From Aequorivita echinoideorum (GTDB lineage Bacteria > Bacteroidota > Bacteroidia > Flavobacteriales > Flavobacteriaceae), in assembly GCF_018476645.1 (NCBI RefSeq), contig NZ_JAHCTB010000003.1, forward strand, positions 248,001 to 312,000: a stretch of 64,000 nucleotides of DNA, given 5' to 3'. The notes beneath the pieces are model-generated. The model was not told the origin of the DNA, did not search any database, and saw only the letters and a list, made by a program, of their open reading frames with translations. This document shows, in pieces, positions 51,410 to 61,179 of the stretch. The position numbers and the translations under genes were made by a program. The number at the start of each line of letters is the position of its first letter. Position 1 is the stretch's first letter.

Positions 51410-53008
51410 ATGAATACTTTAGTCGCATATTCATTACTTTTTTTATTATCATTTTCTTGCTCCAAATATTCAGAAAAAGATAATGACCATCTCGTTTTCC
51501 GCTATAACGAACACGGCAATATTCCCACGCTAGACCCTGCATTTGCAAGAAATCCACAAGCTATTTGGCCTGCAAACCAACTCTATAATGGGTTGGTTCA
51601 ACTCGATGATTCACTAAATTTAAAACCGGATATTGCAAAAAAATGGCTTATTAACGATTCTACGTTAACCTATACCTTTTTTCTTCGGGATGACGTTTAT
51701 TTCCATAAGGATAAAGCCTTCGGAAAAGATTCCACGCGCAGGGTAAAGGCAAGCGATTTTGTTTACAGTTTTAATAGGCTGAAGGACGAGCGCGTTGCGT
51801 CTCCGGGAAGTTGGGTGCTTCAAAATGTAGAAAACTATTTAGCTGAAAATGATACCATCCTTCATATTCAATTGAAAAAACCTTTTCCCGCCTTTTTGGG
51901 GTTGCTTTCCATGCGCTATTGCTCCGTTGTTCCAAAGGAGGCCGTTGATTTCTACGGTAATAACTTCCGAAGAAATCCAGTGGGAACGGGACCGTTCCAG
52001 TTTAAAATGTGGGAAGAAAACGTAAAATTGGTTTTCAGAAAAAATCCATTGTATTTTGAAAAAGACAAAAACGGTAATCGGCTTCCCTATCTCGAGGCCG
52101 TAAGTATCACATTTTTGCCTGATAAGCAGAGTGAATTTCTGCAGTTTGCGCAGGGAAAAATCGATTTTATTTCTGGTTTGGATAATAGTTATAAAGATGA
52201 GTTGCTGACGACCCACGGGAAGCTTCAGAAAAAATATGCGGATTTGGCTTACATGCTTACAACTCCCTATCTCAATACGGAATATTTGGGTTTTTATCTA
52301 GATGCAAATTCGCCTGAAATAAAAAGCAAAGCGCTTCGGCAGGCAATTAACTATGGTTTTGATCGAAAAAAAATGGTAACGTATTTACGCAATGGAATGG
52401 GAATTGCCGCGAACAACGGCTTTATTCCCAAAGGTTTGCCTGGATTTGCGAACATCGATGGCTACACTTACCAGCCTGAAAAGGCAAGAGAACTTATCCA
52501 ACAATATACATTAGAAACGGGTGACAAAAATCCCGAGATAATCATCGGGACCAATAGTCAATATCTGGACTTATGTGAATATATACAGCGGGAACTTGAA
52601 AAATTAGGAATTGCCGTGACCATAGATGTAATGCCTCCTTCAACGCTACGGCAAATGAAAAGTAGTGGCGAGCTAGATATATTTCGTGCCAGCTGGATTG
52701 CAGACTATCCCGACGCAGAAAATTATCTTTCACTTTTTTATAGTCCTAATTTTGCGCCCAACGGCCCCAATTATATGCACTTCAAAAATGAGGTTTATGA
52801 CAGTCTGTACACGAAATCTCTATCTATTTCCAATATTTTGGAACGAAAGCAATTATACACAAAAATGGATTCCATAATTATTGCCGAAGCGCCCGTAGTA
52901 CCTCTATTCTATGACATGGCCGTACGATTTGTAAATAAAAAAGTTTCAGGGTTGGGGATAAACCCCCAGAATTTTTTGGTCTTGAAACACGTTAAAAAAG
53001 ATAGATAA
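51410..53008 (+). CDS. peptide/oligopeptide ABC-type binding lipoprotein (SBP_bac_5)
   Basis: I chose the ATG at 51410 (532 residues, MNTLVAYSLLFLLSFSC), which gives a proper lipobox; the frame begins 13 codons earlier at 51371. The family motifs are PTLDPAFARNPQA, LYNGLVQLDDSLNLKPDIAK and VKASDFVYSFNRL. It resembles DppA/OppA binding proteins, but no permease or ATPase genes lie beside it, so partners must be elsewhere. Confidence 0.92.
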   Translation: MNTLVAYSLLFLLSFSCSKYSEKDNDHLVFRYNEHGNIPTLDPAFARNPQAIWPANQLYNGLVQLDDSLNLKPDIAKKWLINDSTLTYTFFLRDDVYFHKDKAFGKDSTRRVKASDFVYSFNRLKDERVASPGSWVLQNVENYLAENDTILHIQLKKPFPAFLGLLSMRYCSVVPKEAVDFYGNNFRRNPVGTGPFQFKMWEENVKLVFRKNPLYFEKDKNGNRLPYLEAVSITFLPDKQSEFLQFAQGKIDFISGLDNSYKDELLTTHGKLQKKYADLAYMLTTPYLNTEYLGFYLDANSPEIKSKALRQAINYGFDRKKMVTYLRNGMGIAANNGFIPKGLPGFANIDGYTYQPEKARELIQQYTLETGDKNPEIIIGTNSQYLDLCEYIQRELEKLGIAVTIDVMPPSTLRQMKSSGELDIFRASWIADYPDAENYLSLFYSPNFAPNGPNYMHFKNEVYDSLYTKSLSISNILERKQLYTKMDSIIIAEAPVVPLFYDMAVRFVNKKVSGLGINPQNFLVLKHVKKDR

Positions 53009-53110
53009 ATAAAATTGAAGTGCTTTTGCCAAATTAATTTCAATGGAATTTTAAATATCCAATTTTCTGATTTTAATTTTATATTTATCAGAATCAATAA
53101 AAAAAATAAA

Positions 53111-53424
53111 ATGTTCGGTGTCGGTTTTGTAATGGATATGATTCAAACGCATAAAACAATAAGCGAAATCAAAAGACACTTTTTGATAAAGATGCCAACG
53201 GATTCAATTCAAACTACGGCAAAATTGTTGACCATAAAAAAATGTCTGCCCAAGAATTTGAAGAATTCAGGAAAAAATTAAAACAAAACGAATTACGCCG
53301 ACAAAAAAATCTTGCGATTGTTTTCGGCGGCGTAATGCTCGTAATTATTGGTGTTGTTATTTACTTACTCTTTTTTGCTAACCTTTTCTCCACTTCGCAG
53401 TTTCTTCAAAAACGTGTTCCATAA
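53111..53424 (+). pseudogene. small membrane protein gene with a one-base frameshift
   Basis: From the ATG at 53111 the frame reads MFGVGFVMDMIQTHK and then turns into KTISEIKRHF. In the -1 frame after the A-run at 53153-53156 the reading becomes NNKRNQKTLFDKDANGFNSN, then GKIVDHKKMSAQEFEEF, a helical part and one transmembrane helix to a stop at 53424. With A5 instead of A4 the two parts join into one protein of 104 residues, a form common in Flavobacteriaceae as I recall. The gene is either broken in this strain or the homopolymer was miscalled. A shorter product could start at 53242. Confidence 0.75.
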
Positions 53425-54553
53425 TTTTTGCATCTATTTCTGAAAATTCAATATTTCTGCGCGCCATTACTACTTTTGCCACTTCAAAAGCTTTATCTGT
53501 CTTAAAAGTTGTAAAACCACCGCTACCGCCCCAACTGAAACTGGGAACAAAATTACGCGGAAATCCGCTTCCAAAAATATTCGCGCTTACACCTACCACG
53601 GTGCCCGTATTGAACATGGTATTAATGCCGCACTTGCTGTGGTCGCCCATCATCAATCCGCAAAATTGAAGACCAGTCTTTGCAAACCCTTCACTTTCAT
53701 AATCCCATAGGCGTACTTCGGCGTAATTGTTTTTTAAATTTGAATTGTTGGTATCCGCACCCAAATTGCACCATTCGCCCAGAACAGAATTTCCTAAAAA
53801 CCCATCGTGGCCTTTGTTTGAATATCCAAAAATCACCGAATTATTCACCTCTCCCCCAACCTTACTGTGGGGGCCAACTGTGGTATTGCTGTAAATCTTC
53901 GCACCCATTTTTAGCGTGGAATTTTCGCAAAGCGCAAAAGGTCCACGCACTAGCGAACCTTCCATAATTTCTGAATCTTTACCTATATAAATTGGACCTT
54001 CGGAAGCATTGAGTGTACAGAATTCCAATTTTGCTCCTTCTTCGATAAATATTTGCTGCGCATTTTTTGTCCAAATTCCCTCAGGGATTTTTTGTGATTC
54101 CCTGCCTTGCGTAAGCATTTGAAAATCACGCTTTATCGCTTCGCCGTTTTTTGAGAAAATATCCCAGGTATGCTCAATTTTCAATATATCGTTATGCTGG
54201 TATTGAATAATATCGAACGTTTCAAAATCTATTTCTTGACCTTCTGAAGAAAAAAAAGCAATGGGCTCATCTTCAAAAAAAATCGCTTGATTTTCACTTA
54301 GGCTTTTTACAATAGCTGCCAAATTTTCAGAAGGTAAAAAGGCCGCGTTTATCAAAACATTACTTTCCAATTCCACGAATGGGTATTTTTCTGAAAGATA
54401 ACCTTCTGTAATCGTGGTGGTTGAAGCCCCTAAAAAATATTCCCACTTTTCACGAATGGTTAAAATGCCCACACGAATTTCTGCCACCGGGCGCGTAAAG
54501 GTAAAAGGCAACAGCTGGTTGCGAACGTTTCCGTCAAAAAGGATGTAATTCAT
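53378..54553 (-). CDS. GlmU-like sugar-nucleotidyltransferase/left-handed beta-helix protein
   Basis: The product has 391 residues. The N-terminal half begins MNYILFDGNVRNQLLPFTFT and resembles a degenerate nucleotidyltransferase domain. From about residue 160 hexapeptide-like repeats form a left-handed beta-helix (KDSEIMEGSLVRGPFALCEN, KMGAKIYSNTTVG). These Bacteroidota proteins are called GlmU family; the classical GlmU loop LAAGxGTRM is absent, so catalysis is uncertain. The last 47 bases overlap the convergent broken gene. Confidence 0.85.
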   Translation of the reverse strand: MNYILFDGNVRNQLLPFTFTRPVAEIRVGILTIREKWEYFLGASTTTITEGYLSEKYPFVELESNVLINAAFLPSENLAAIVKSLSENQAIFFEDEPIAFFSSEGQEIDFETFDIIQYQHNDILKIEHTWDIFSKNGEAIKRDFQMLTQGRESQKIPEGIWTKNAQQIFIEEGAKLEFCTLNASEGPIYIGKDSEIMEGSLVRGPFALCENSTLKMGAKIYSNTTVGPHSKVGGEVNNSVIFGYSNKGHDGFLGNSVLGEWCNLGADTNNSNLKNNYAEVRLWDYESEGFAKTGLQFCGLMMGDHSKCGINTMFNTGTVVGVSANIFGSGFPRNFVPSFSWGGSGGFTTFKTDKAFEVAKVVMARRNIEFSEIDAKIMEHVFEETAKWRKG

Positions 54554-54579
54554 TTTTAAATTTTAATTGAAATATTCAG

Positions 54580-54894
54580 TTATAATTTTAAAGCCAAAAG
54601 AAAAATGCAAGCCACGATCGCTATAATTGAAATACTTAAACCAATGATTGCGAATTTGTAATTTTTCTCAGCCTTTTGAATGAGGATCAAATTTTGCTGG
54701 GTCAATTGCTGAAGTATTTCAGCCTGTTTGAGTTCATTTTTTTCAAGAATTTCAATTCGTTTTATCAAACTTGCAGTATCCGCATCCGCGGTATTATCAA
54801 TTTTTAGTTTTTCCTTTTTATTCGAAGAAAGAACTTTTCCGGCCATTTCGGCCAACGAAATTGCTGTGGGTATAAGGGTTGTCCAAGGAAGCAT
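54580..54894 (-). CDS. single-pass membrane protein with coiled coil
   Basis: The product has 104 residues. A helical coiled-coil segment (about 40-70, IKRIEILEKNELKQAEIL) precedes one transmembrane helix at about 80-101. No family is recognised. It lies 26 bases upstream of the GlmU-like gene on the same strand, so the two are probably cotranscribed. Confidence 0.7.
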   Translation of the reverse strand: MLPWTTLIPTAISLAEMAGKVLSSNKKEKLKIDNTADADTASLIKRIEILEKNELKQAEILQQLTQQNLILIQKAEKNYKFAIIGLSISIIAIVACIFLLALKL

Positions 54895-54950
54895 TCTTAA
54901 ATTTTATAATGAAAACTAAAGATACTAAAGTAGCGCCCAACCCCAAACAA

Positions 54951-54976
54951 AAAGCCTCCGATTTCTCGAAGGCTTT
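54951..54976 (-). terminator. terminator after the L31 gene
   Basis: On the minus strand AAAGCCTtCG pairs with CGgAGGCTTT across a six-base loop and is followed by TTTTTG. It lies 22 bases after the rpmE2 stop. Confidence 0.75.
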
Positions 54977-54998
54977 ATTTATGTGTCAATAACGAAGA

Positions 54999-55280
54999 TT
55001 ACTCTTCTGTCTTAGCTTCTTTAGCAGCAGGTTTTTTGAACTTATCGTATTTATTTTTGAATTTATCGATACGTCCTGCGGTGTCTATAAGTTTCGCTTT
55101 TCCAGTATAAAATGGATGCGAAGAACGTGAAATCTCCATTTTTACCAAAGGATATTCAACGCCATCTACTTCAATTGTCTCTCTAGTTTCTGCGGTTGAT
55201 TTTGTAAGGAACACATCTTCATTGCTCATGTCCTTAAAAGCAACTAATCTATAATTTTCTGGGTGGATACCTTTTTTCAT
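54999..55280 (-). CDS. rpmE2: 50S ribosomal protein L31 type B
   Basis: I chose the ATG at 55280 (93 residues, [20 protein letters not shown]), the universal start; the frame extends 27 codons up without similarity. [20 protein letters not shown] is the conserved end of the domain, followed by a Lys-rich tail. There is no cysteine, so this is the zinc-independent paralogue form. Confidence 0.96.
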   Translation of the reverse strand: MKKGIHPENYRLVAFKDMSNEDVFLTKSTAETRETIEVDGVEYPLVKMEISRSSHPFYTGKAKLIDTAGRIDKFKNKYDKFKKPAAKEAKTEE

Positions 55281-55418
55281 GACTTTACTGTTTTTAAAAT
55301 ACACGCTCCCGACCTTTCGGAAATGAGTTTGCAAATTTAATATTTTATTAGAAACGAGCAATATAATTATCCATTTTTTTAATTCGTTTCTGGCAATGTC
55401 GCAAATGTAACGTTTTGC

Positions 55419-55426
55419 TATATTTG
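55419..55426 (+). promoter_or_regulatory. Bacteroidota -7 box of the DUF4199 gene
   Basis: TATATTTG fits TAnnTTTG and lies 37 bases before the ATG. Confidence 0.5.
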
Positions 55427-55463
55427 TCCACTAACTACTTGAACCAAAAAAACCAACATAATT

Positions 55464-55994
55464 ATGGAAACCCAATCACCTTCGATCAAAAAAATTGCCC
55501 TTAATTTCGGTTTACTTTTAGCACTTTTATCTATAGTTCTTCAAGTAATTGCTTTTGTTGTCGATGCTCATATTGAAAGACCTTGGTGGCTCACGGTATT
55601 GCAGCTCGGTATTTCAATAAGTATAATAGTTTATGCTTTAAAAATTTTCAAACAAGGTAATTCGGGTTACCTTACATTAGGCCAAGCCATAAAAATAGGT
55701 CTTGCCATAAGTGTAATAGCCGGAATAGTGGCGGTACTTTTCAATTTTATTTTCATTAATTATATAGACCCAGAATTTGTTGCCAAAACCATGGACTATT
55801 CTAGGGAGCAAATGATTGAACAAAACCCAAATATGACGCAGGAACAAATTGATTCAGCTATGAGCATATCTGAAAAATTTATGTCGCCACTCATTATGTC
55901 TGCATTTGCAATTATTGGATCATTATTTTTCGGTTTTATAATATCATTGATTGCGGGGGTAATTATGAAAAGAAATCCTCCACAGCAATTTTAA
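55464..55994 (+). CDS. DUF4199 membrane protein
   Basis: The product has 176 residues with four hydrophobic helices (about 10-30, 40-55, 68-93 and 146-168). The pattern LTLGQAIKIGLAISVIAGIV and the acidic loop NMTQEQIDSAM mark DUF4199, a family common next to GT2 genes in Bacteroidota. It precedes the glycosyltransferase gene by nine bases, so the two likely work together. The role is unknown. Confidence 0.88.
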   Translation: METQSPSIKKIALNFGLLLALLSIVLQVIAFVVDAHIERPWWLTVLQLGISISIIVYALKIFKQGNSGYLTLGQAIKIGLAISVIAGIVAVLFNFIFINYIDPEFVAKTMDYSREQMIEQNPNMTQEQIDSAMSISEKFMSPLIMSAFAIIGSLFFGFIISLIAGVIMKRNPPQQF

Positions 55995-56003
55995 AAATTC
56001 TGA

Positions 56004-56957
56004 ATGCAAATTTCCCTCGTCATCCCGCTTCTTAATGAAGACGAATCTTTAAATGAACTTTATCTTTGGATTGCAAACGTTATGCAATCCAATGGTTTTC
56101 TATATGAAGTCATTTTTGTTGACGACGGTAGCACGGATAATTCCTGGAATATTATTGATACACTCTCAAGGGAAAATCCACAGGTAAAAGGTATTCGTTT
56201 TCAGAAAAACTATGGAAAATCCCAAGCACTGCACGCAGGTTTTTCGATGGCAGAAGGCGATGTGGTGATTACTATGGATGCAGATTTGCAGGACAGTCCA
56301 GAGGAAATTCCTGAACTTTACAGACTCATTTCAGAACAAAACATGGATTTGGTTTCTGGCTGGAAAAAGAAACGCTATGATTCCGTAATCAGTAAAAATC
56401 TTCCTTCAAAGTTATTCAATTACGCTGCGCGAAAAACCAGTGGCGTGAAGCTTCACGATTTTAATTGCGGACTTAAAGCCTTTAAAAAAGAGGTTATAAA
56501 AACCATAGAAGTTACGGGCGAAATGCACAGATATATTCCTGTTCTGGCAAAAAATGCGGGTTTCACCAATATTGCCGAAAAGCCAGTGGAACACCAAGCC
56601 AGAAAATACGGAACTACTAAGTTTGGCGCTGAACGCTTCATTAGAGGTTTTTTGGATTTGATAACCATTTGGTTTTTATCGCGTTTCGGAAAAAGGCCGA
56701 TGCACCTTTTTGGCGCTTGGGGCGCATTAATGCTTTTTGTAGGTTTCTGTTTCGCTGTTTATTTGGGAATTGATAAACTATTTGTGAACCCTACCGGAAG
56801 GCTATTGACAGAACGCCCTCAATTTTTCTTGGCACTTACGTCCATGATTTTGGGCACCCAGCTTTTTCTTGTTGGTTTTTTGGGTGAATTAATCCTTCGA
56901 AATAAAAAAGATTCGAAAAACTACATCATCAAAGAACGCCGAAACTTCACAGAATAA
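56004..56957 (+). CDS. family 2 glycosyltransferase (DPM/GtrB-like)
   Basis: The product has 317 residues. The GT2 core begins MQISLVIPLLNEDESLNELY, has FVDDGSTDNSW and the metal-binding MDADLQD, and RKYGTTKFGAERFIRGFLDL. Two C-terminal transmembrane helices (about 230-255 and 268-292) resemble GtrB/ArnC, which transfer a sugar from a nucleotide to polyprenyl phosphate. The sugar cannot be read from the sequence. Confidence 0.92.
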   Translation: MQISLVIPLLNEDESLNELYLWIANVMQSNGFLYEVIFVDDGSTDNSWNIIDTLSRENPQVKGIRFQKNYGKSQALHAGFSMAEGDVVITMDADLQDSPEEIPELYRLISEQNMDLVSGWKKKRYDSVISKNLPSKLFNYAARKTSGVKLHDFNCGLKAFKKEVIKTIEVTGEMHRYIPVLAKNAGFTNIAEKPVEHQARKYGTTKFGAERFIRGFLDLITIWFLSRFGKRPMHLFGAWGALMLFVGFCFAVYLGIDKLFVNPTGRLLTERPQFFLALTSMILGTQLFLVGFLGELILRNKKDSKNYIIKERRNFTE

Positions 56958-56971
56958 CCGCTTATATTCCT

Positions 56972-56979
56972 TATTTTTG
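56972..56979 (+). promoter_or_regulatory. Bacteroidota -7 box of the phosphohexomutase gene
   Basis: TATTTTTG fits TAnnTTTG and lies 17 bases before the ATG at 56997. Confidence 0.55.
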
Positions 56980-56996
56980 CACATTAAATTTGATTC

Positions 56997-58712
56997 ATGA
57001 TTTACGTAGATCCAAAGACGTTGGAACGCGTCAATAAATGGCTTACTCCTTTTTTCGACCAAAAAACCCAGCAACAAATTAAAGATATGATTGCCAACGA
57101 CCCTGAAGGACTCGAAGACAGTTTTTATAGGGATTTGGAATTTGGCACTGGCGGAATGCGTGGAGTTATGGGGCTTGGCGATAACAGGATCAATAAATAT
57201 ACATTGGGCAAAAACACCCAAGGTCTTTCCAATTATTTAAAAAAGCAATTTCCAAATAAAGAAATTAAGGTTGCAATAGCTTATGATTGCCGCCATAACA
57301 GTAAAGAACTGGCGAAGCTTGTAGCAGATGTCTTTTCGGCGAATGGGATTAAAGTTTTTCTTTTTTCTGAATTGAGGCCCACACCAGAGCTTTCCTTTGC
57401 AGTAAAAAAACTCGCTTGCCAGTGCGGTATCGTTTTAACCGCATCTCACAACCCTCCCGAATACAATGGATATAAAGTATATTGGGAAGATGGCGGCCAA
57501 TTGGTTCCGCCGCAGGATGCTGAAATTATTACGGAGATAAATTCGCTTACGTATGAAAACATTAATTTTCAAGCGAATGGAAATTTAATAGAATCTATTG
57601 ATAGTGAAGTTGACGAAGCATTCGCGGAAGCTTCGGTTAAGAACGGATCTTTTAACACTTCCCAAGAAGCAAAAAACAATTTAAAAATAGTCTTTACCTC
57701 GCTTCACGGTACATCGATTACAATGGTCCCGAAGGTTTTGGAAACAGCCGGGTACAAAAATGTTTTCATTGTAAACGAACAGGCACAGCCCGATGGCGAT
57801 TTTCCCACGGTAAAATCCCCAAATCCCGAAGAACCCGCTGCTTTACAAATGGCCTTAAAATTGGCTGAAAAAGAGCAAGCAGATATTGTAATAGGAACCG
57901 ATCCGGACTGTGATAGATTGGGAATTGCCATACGCGATGCCAACAATAAAATGGTGTTGTTGAACGGAAACCAAACCATGGTGGTAATGACGCATTTTCT
58001 TTTGGAAAATTGGAAAAAATTGGGAAAATTGAATGGCAAACAATTTGTTGCATCTACCATAGTTTCTACACCAATGGTCCAAAAAGTAACCGAAGATTTT
58101 GATGTAAATTATTTTGAAGTTTTAACCGGTTTTAAATGGATTGCCAAACTTATAAAAGATCATCCAGAACTTGAATTTATTGGTGGTGGCGAAGAAAGCT
58201 TCGGATATATGGTTGGTGATTTTGTTCGGGATAAGGATGCGGTGACTTCAACATTGCTGGCTTGTGAAATTGCCGCGCAGAAAAAAGCAGCTGGTAGCAG
58301 TATATTTCAGTATTTAAATGAGATTTACAATACATATGGCAATTACCGCGAGCATCTTATTTCTATTGTGAAAAAAGGAAAAAAAGGCGCTTCCGAAATT
58401 TCTGGAATTATGAAAACCTTACGCGAAAATCCGTTTAAGGAAGTTGGCGGAAGCAAAGTCGTAAAAATTGATGATTACTCAATTGGCAAATCCAAAAATA
58501 TTAATGAGAACAATAGTTCAGAATTAAATATTCCAAAGTCCAACGTTTTGATTTTTCATACAGAAGATGGCAGTAAAATTGCGGTACGGCCTAGCGGTAC
58601 GGAACCAAAAATAAAATTTTATATAAGCGTGAATTCTTCGGAAAAGGAAAATTTTGAAGCCATTCTCCAACAAAAAATTGAAGCCATTGCCTCGCAACTA
58701 AATTTCGGTTAA
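56997..58712 (+). CDS. phosphoglucomutase/phosphomannomutase family protein
   Basis: The product has 571 residues. The phosphoserine loop is TASHNPPEYNGYKVYW, the metal-binding loop is GTDPDCDRLGIA, the sugar loop is GGGEESFGYM and the phosphate loop is RPSGTEPKIKFYI. It swaps phosphate between C1 and C6 of hexoses and feeds nucleotide-sugar synthesis, which suits the glycosyltransferase upstream. Its stop overlaps the next start by one base (TAATG). Confidence 0.94.
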   Translation: MIYVDPKTLERVNKWLTPFFDQKTQQQIKDMIANDPEGLEDSFYRDLEFGTGGMRGVMGLGDNRINKYTLGKNTQGLSNYLKKQFPNKEIKVAIAYDCRHNSKELAKLVADVFSANGIKVFLFSELRPTPELSFAVKKLACQCGIVLTASHNPPEYNGYKVYWEDGGQLVPPQDAEIITEINSLTYENINFQANGNLIESIDSEVDEAFAEASVKNGSFNTSQEAKNNLKIVFTSLHGTSITMVPKVLETAGYKNVFIVNEQAQPDGDFPTVKSPNPEEPAALQMALKLAEKEQADIVIGTDPDCDRLGIAIRDANNKMVLLNGNQTMVVMTHFLLENWKKLGKLNGKQFVASTIVSTPMVQKVTEDFDVNYFEVLTGFKWIAKLIKDHPELEFIGGGEESFGYMVGDFVRDKDAVTSTLLACEIAAQKKAAGSSIFQYLNEIYNTYGNYREHLISIVKKGKKGASEISGIMKTLRENPFKEVGGSKVVKIDDYSIGKSKNINENNSSELNIPKSNVLIFHTEDGSKIAVRPSGTEPKIKFYISVNSSEKENFEAILQQKIEAIASQLNFG

Positions 58713-60538
58713 TGAATTATTTCAAAAAAATATTGCGGTACGCGTATCCGTACAAAAAATTCGCATTTCTCAATATATTCTTCAACATACTTTACGCACT
58801 TTTCAGTACGCTTTCCTTTGTGGCGCTTATTCCGGTTTTGGAGATCATTTTCAGCAAAAAACGTACGCTGGGACCGAAACCTATTTATGACGGCTTGAGT
58901 AACATAAAAGATTATTCACAGGAATATCTTAACTATTTTGTAATTGACAACATCAATAGAAACGGGGAGTTTCAAGTGCTGATGTATATGGTTGGGATTA
59001 TAATTTCGCTGTTTCTTCTGAAAAATCTTTGCAACTATTTGGCAATGTTCTATTCCACTTTTTTGAGAAATGGAGTTTTAAAGGATTTGCGAAACGATCT
59101 GTATAGCAAAGTGATACAATTTCCTCTCGCTTTTTATTCTGAAAAAAGAAAAGGCGACACCATTTCCCGCATTAGCAGTGATGTGGATGAAGTGAAAAAT
59201 TCTGTGCTTTCGGTTTTGGAAATGATAGTTCGGGAGCCTTTGACAATTATATTTTCACTGGCAACCATGCTTTTCATCAGCCCAAAGCTAACCTTATTCG
59301 TTTTTCTTTTTCTGCCTATTTCGGGGTTTTTGATTTCTAGAATAGGAAAATCCCTTAAAAAAGGATCGCTTCGGGTGCAGCAGGAACAGGGTACTTTTTT
59401 GTCAATTTTAGAAGAAACCATGGGCGGTTTGCGCATTATAAAAGCCTTTCACGCAGAAAATCTTTTCCAAAAAAAGTTTGAGGACAGCAACGAGCGATTT
59501 TATAAATATTCAAATTCGGTTCTCAATCGGCAGAATTTGGCATCGCCGGTAAGTGAACTTTTAGGAATTATCACCATCGGGGTTTTGCTCGTGTACGGCG
59601 GTTTTTTGGTTTTTATAGATAACACTTTGGAAGCTAGCTTTTTTATAGGTTACATTATGTTGGCATATAATATTTTAACGCCGGCAAAAGCGATCGCAAA
59701 AGCAAGTTATTCCTTAAAAAGGGCAGATGGTTCCGCGCTTCGTATTTTAGAGATTTTAGAAGCGAAAAATACCATTACTGATATTGAAAACCCAATTCAG
59801 AAAGAAGATTTCAGCAATAAAATTTCACTAAAGAATATCTCCTTTAAATATGAAGATCAGTACGTTTTGAAAGATTTCTCATTGGAAATTGAAAAAGGAA
59901 AAACTGTTGCGCTCGTGGGCCAATCCGGAAGCGGAAAAAGTACGATTGCCAATTTGCTCACCCGCTTTTATGATGTAAATGAAGGCAGCATCGAGATTGA
60001 TGGCGAGGATATTAAGAATATTTCAAAAAAGTCATTGCGAAGCTTGATGGGCATTGTTTCGCAGGATTCCATACTTTTTAACGATACGGTTGCGAATAAC
60101 TTGAAGCTGGGTAAACCATTGGCAAATGAAGCAGAATTAAGGGAAGCCGCAGAAATTAGCAACAGTTACGAATTTATAAAAAATCTTCCCGAACAATTTG
60201 AGACCAATATTGGCGATAGCGGAAATAAATTGAGCGGCGGGCAAAAGCAACGGTTGAGCATAGCGCGCGCCGTATTGAAAAATCCGCCGATCATGATTCT
60301 GGATGAAGCTACTTCTGCATTGGATACCGAAAGTGAGCGATTGGTGCAGGATGCATTGGAAAAAATGATGAAAAACCGAACCTCAATCGTCATTGCCCAC
60401 CGACTTTCTACTATTCAAAACGCAGATTTAATTGTGGTTCTTTCCAAAGGAAAAATTGTGGAACAGGGCAGGCACCAAGAGCTTCTTGAGCAAAAAGGTG
60501 TTTATTACAGTTTGGTTGAGATGCAATCGCTAAACTGA
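58712..60538 (+). CDS. MsbA-like ABC exporter (fused permease and ATPase)
   Basis: The product has 608 residues. Six transmembrane helices lie in the first 340 residues. The ATPase half has Walker A GQSGSGKST, signature LSGGQKQRLSIARAV and Walker B IMILDEATSALD. Such half-transporters flip lipid A, glycolipids or drugs outward as homodimers. The link to a mutase and GT2 gene favours a glycolipid substrate. The start overlaps the mutase stop. Confidence 0.92.
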   Translation: MNYFKKILRYAYPYKKFAFLNIFFNILYALFSTLSFVALIPVLEIIFSKKRTLGPKPIYDGLSNIKDYSQEYLNYFVIDNINRNGEFQVLMYMVGIIISLFLLKNLCNYLAMFYSTFLRNGVLKDLRNDLYSKVIQFPLAFYSEKRKGDTISRISSDVDEVKNSVLSVLEMIVREPLTIIFSLATMLFISPKLTLFVFLFLPISGFLISRIGKSLKKGSLRVQQEQGTFLSILEETMGGLRIIKAFHAENLFQKKFEDSNERFYKYSNSVLNRQNLASPVSELLGIITIGVLLVYGGFLVFIDNTLEASFFIGYIMLAYNILTPAKAIAKASYSLKRADGSALRILEILEAKNTITDIENPIQKEDFSNKISLKNISFKYEDQYVLKDFSLEIEKGKTVALVGQSGSGKSTIANLLTRFYDVNEGSIEIDGEDIKNISKKSLRSLMGIVSQDSILFNDTVANNLKLGKPLANEAELREAAEISNSYEFIKNLPEQFETNIGDSGNKLSGGQKQRLSIARAVLKNPPIMILDEATSALDTESERLVQDALEKMMKNRTSIVIAHRLSTIQNADLIVVLSKGKIVEQGRHQELLEQKGVYYSLVEMQSLN

Positions 60539-60600
60539 AATTTTAAAAAATCGATTAAACTTTTCCAAAAACCTTTAGTCATACAATCAATTGCAAAAAA

Positions 60601-61155
60601 GTGGTTGAAGAAAAGGAACTTGTAAATGCATTACAGCAGGAAGAAGCCAGAGAGGCTGCCTTCCGTGAGCTTGTTTCGCAATATAAGGAACGCCTATACT
60701 GGCAAATACGCCGAATGGTTTTGGATCATGATGATGCGGATGATGTTCTTCAGAATACCTTTATCAAAATTTATCGAAATATTGGTTCATTTAAAGGTGA
60801 AAGCAAGCTGCACACGTGGATGTATCGTATAGCAGCGAATGAATCCATAACCTTTCTCAATAAAAAGGCGAGACAGAAAAATATTTCCTGGGAACAAGTA
60901 AAAGATGGCGCCGCAAAAAAACTGGAAAGCGATGTTTATTTTGAAGGGGATAAAATTCAGTTGCTCTTCCAAAAGGCAATTGCCTCACTGCCAGAAAAGC
61001 AACAACTCATTTTTACAATGAAGTATTTTGATGACCATACCTACGAAGAACTTTCAGAAATTTTGGAGACCTCTGTTGGCGGCTTAAAAAGCAGTTATCA
61101 CATTGCGGTAAAAAAAATTACGGAATTTATTAAAACCCACAATGAAACCCTTTAG
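60601..61155 (+). CDS. ECF-type RNA polymerase sigma factor
   Basis: The product has 184 residues from a GTG start at 60601. Region 2 has DADDVLQNTFIKIYRNIGSF and TWMYRIAANESITFLNKKA; region 4 has LPEKQQLIFTMKYFDDHTYE and LETSVGGLKSSYHIAVKK. It is the first gene of a three-gene cassette with a putative anti-sigma protein and an exported helical protein. Confidence 0.92.
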   Translation: MVEEKELVNALQQEEAREAAFRELVSQYKERLYWQIRRMVLDHDDADDVLQNTFIKIYRNIGSFKGESKLHTWMYRIAANESITFLNKKARQKNISWEQVKDGAAKKLESDVYFEGDKIQLLFQKAIASLPEKQQLIFTMKYFDDHTYEELSEILETSVGGLKSSYHIAVKKITEFIKTHNETL

Positions 61156-61179
61156 CATTTTGAAAGTCAAAAGTTAACA

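Noticed and set aside
53015-53281. Start at 53015 for the frameshifted small protein
   Set aside because: The 32 residues before MFGVGF are A+T-driven and lie directly behind the previous gene; the ATG at 53111 fits the family start I recall.
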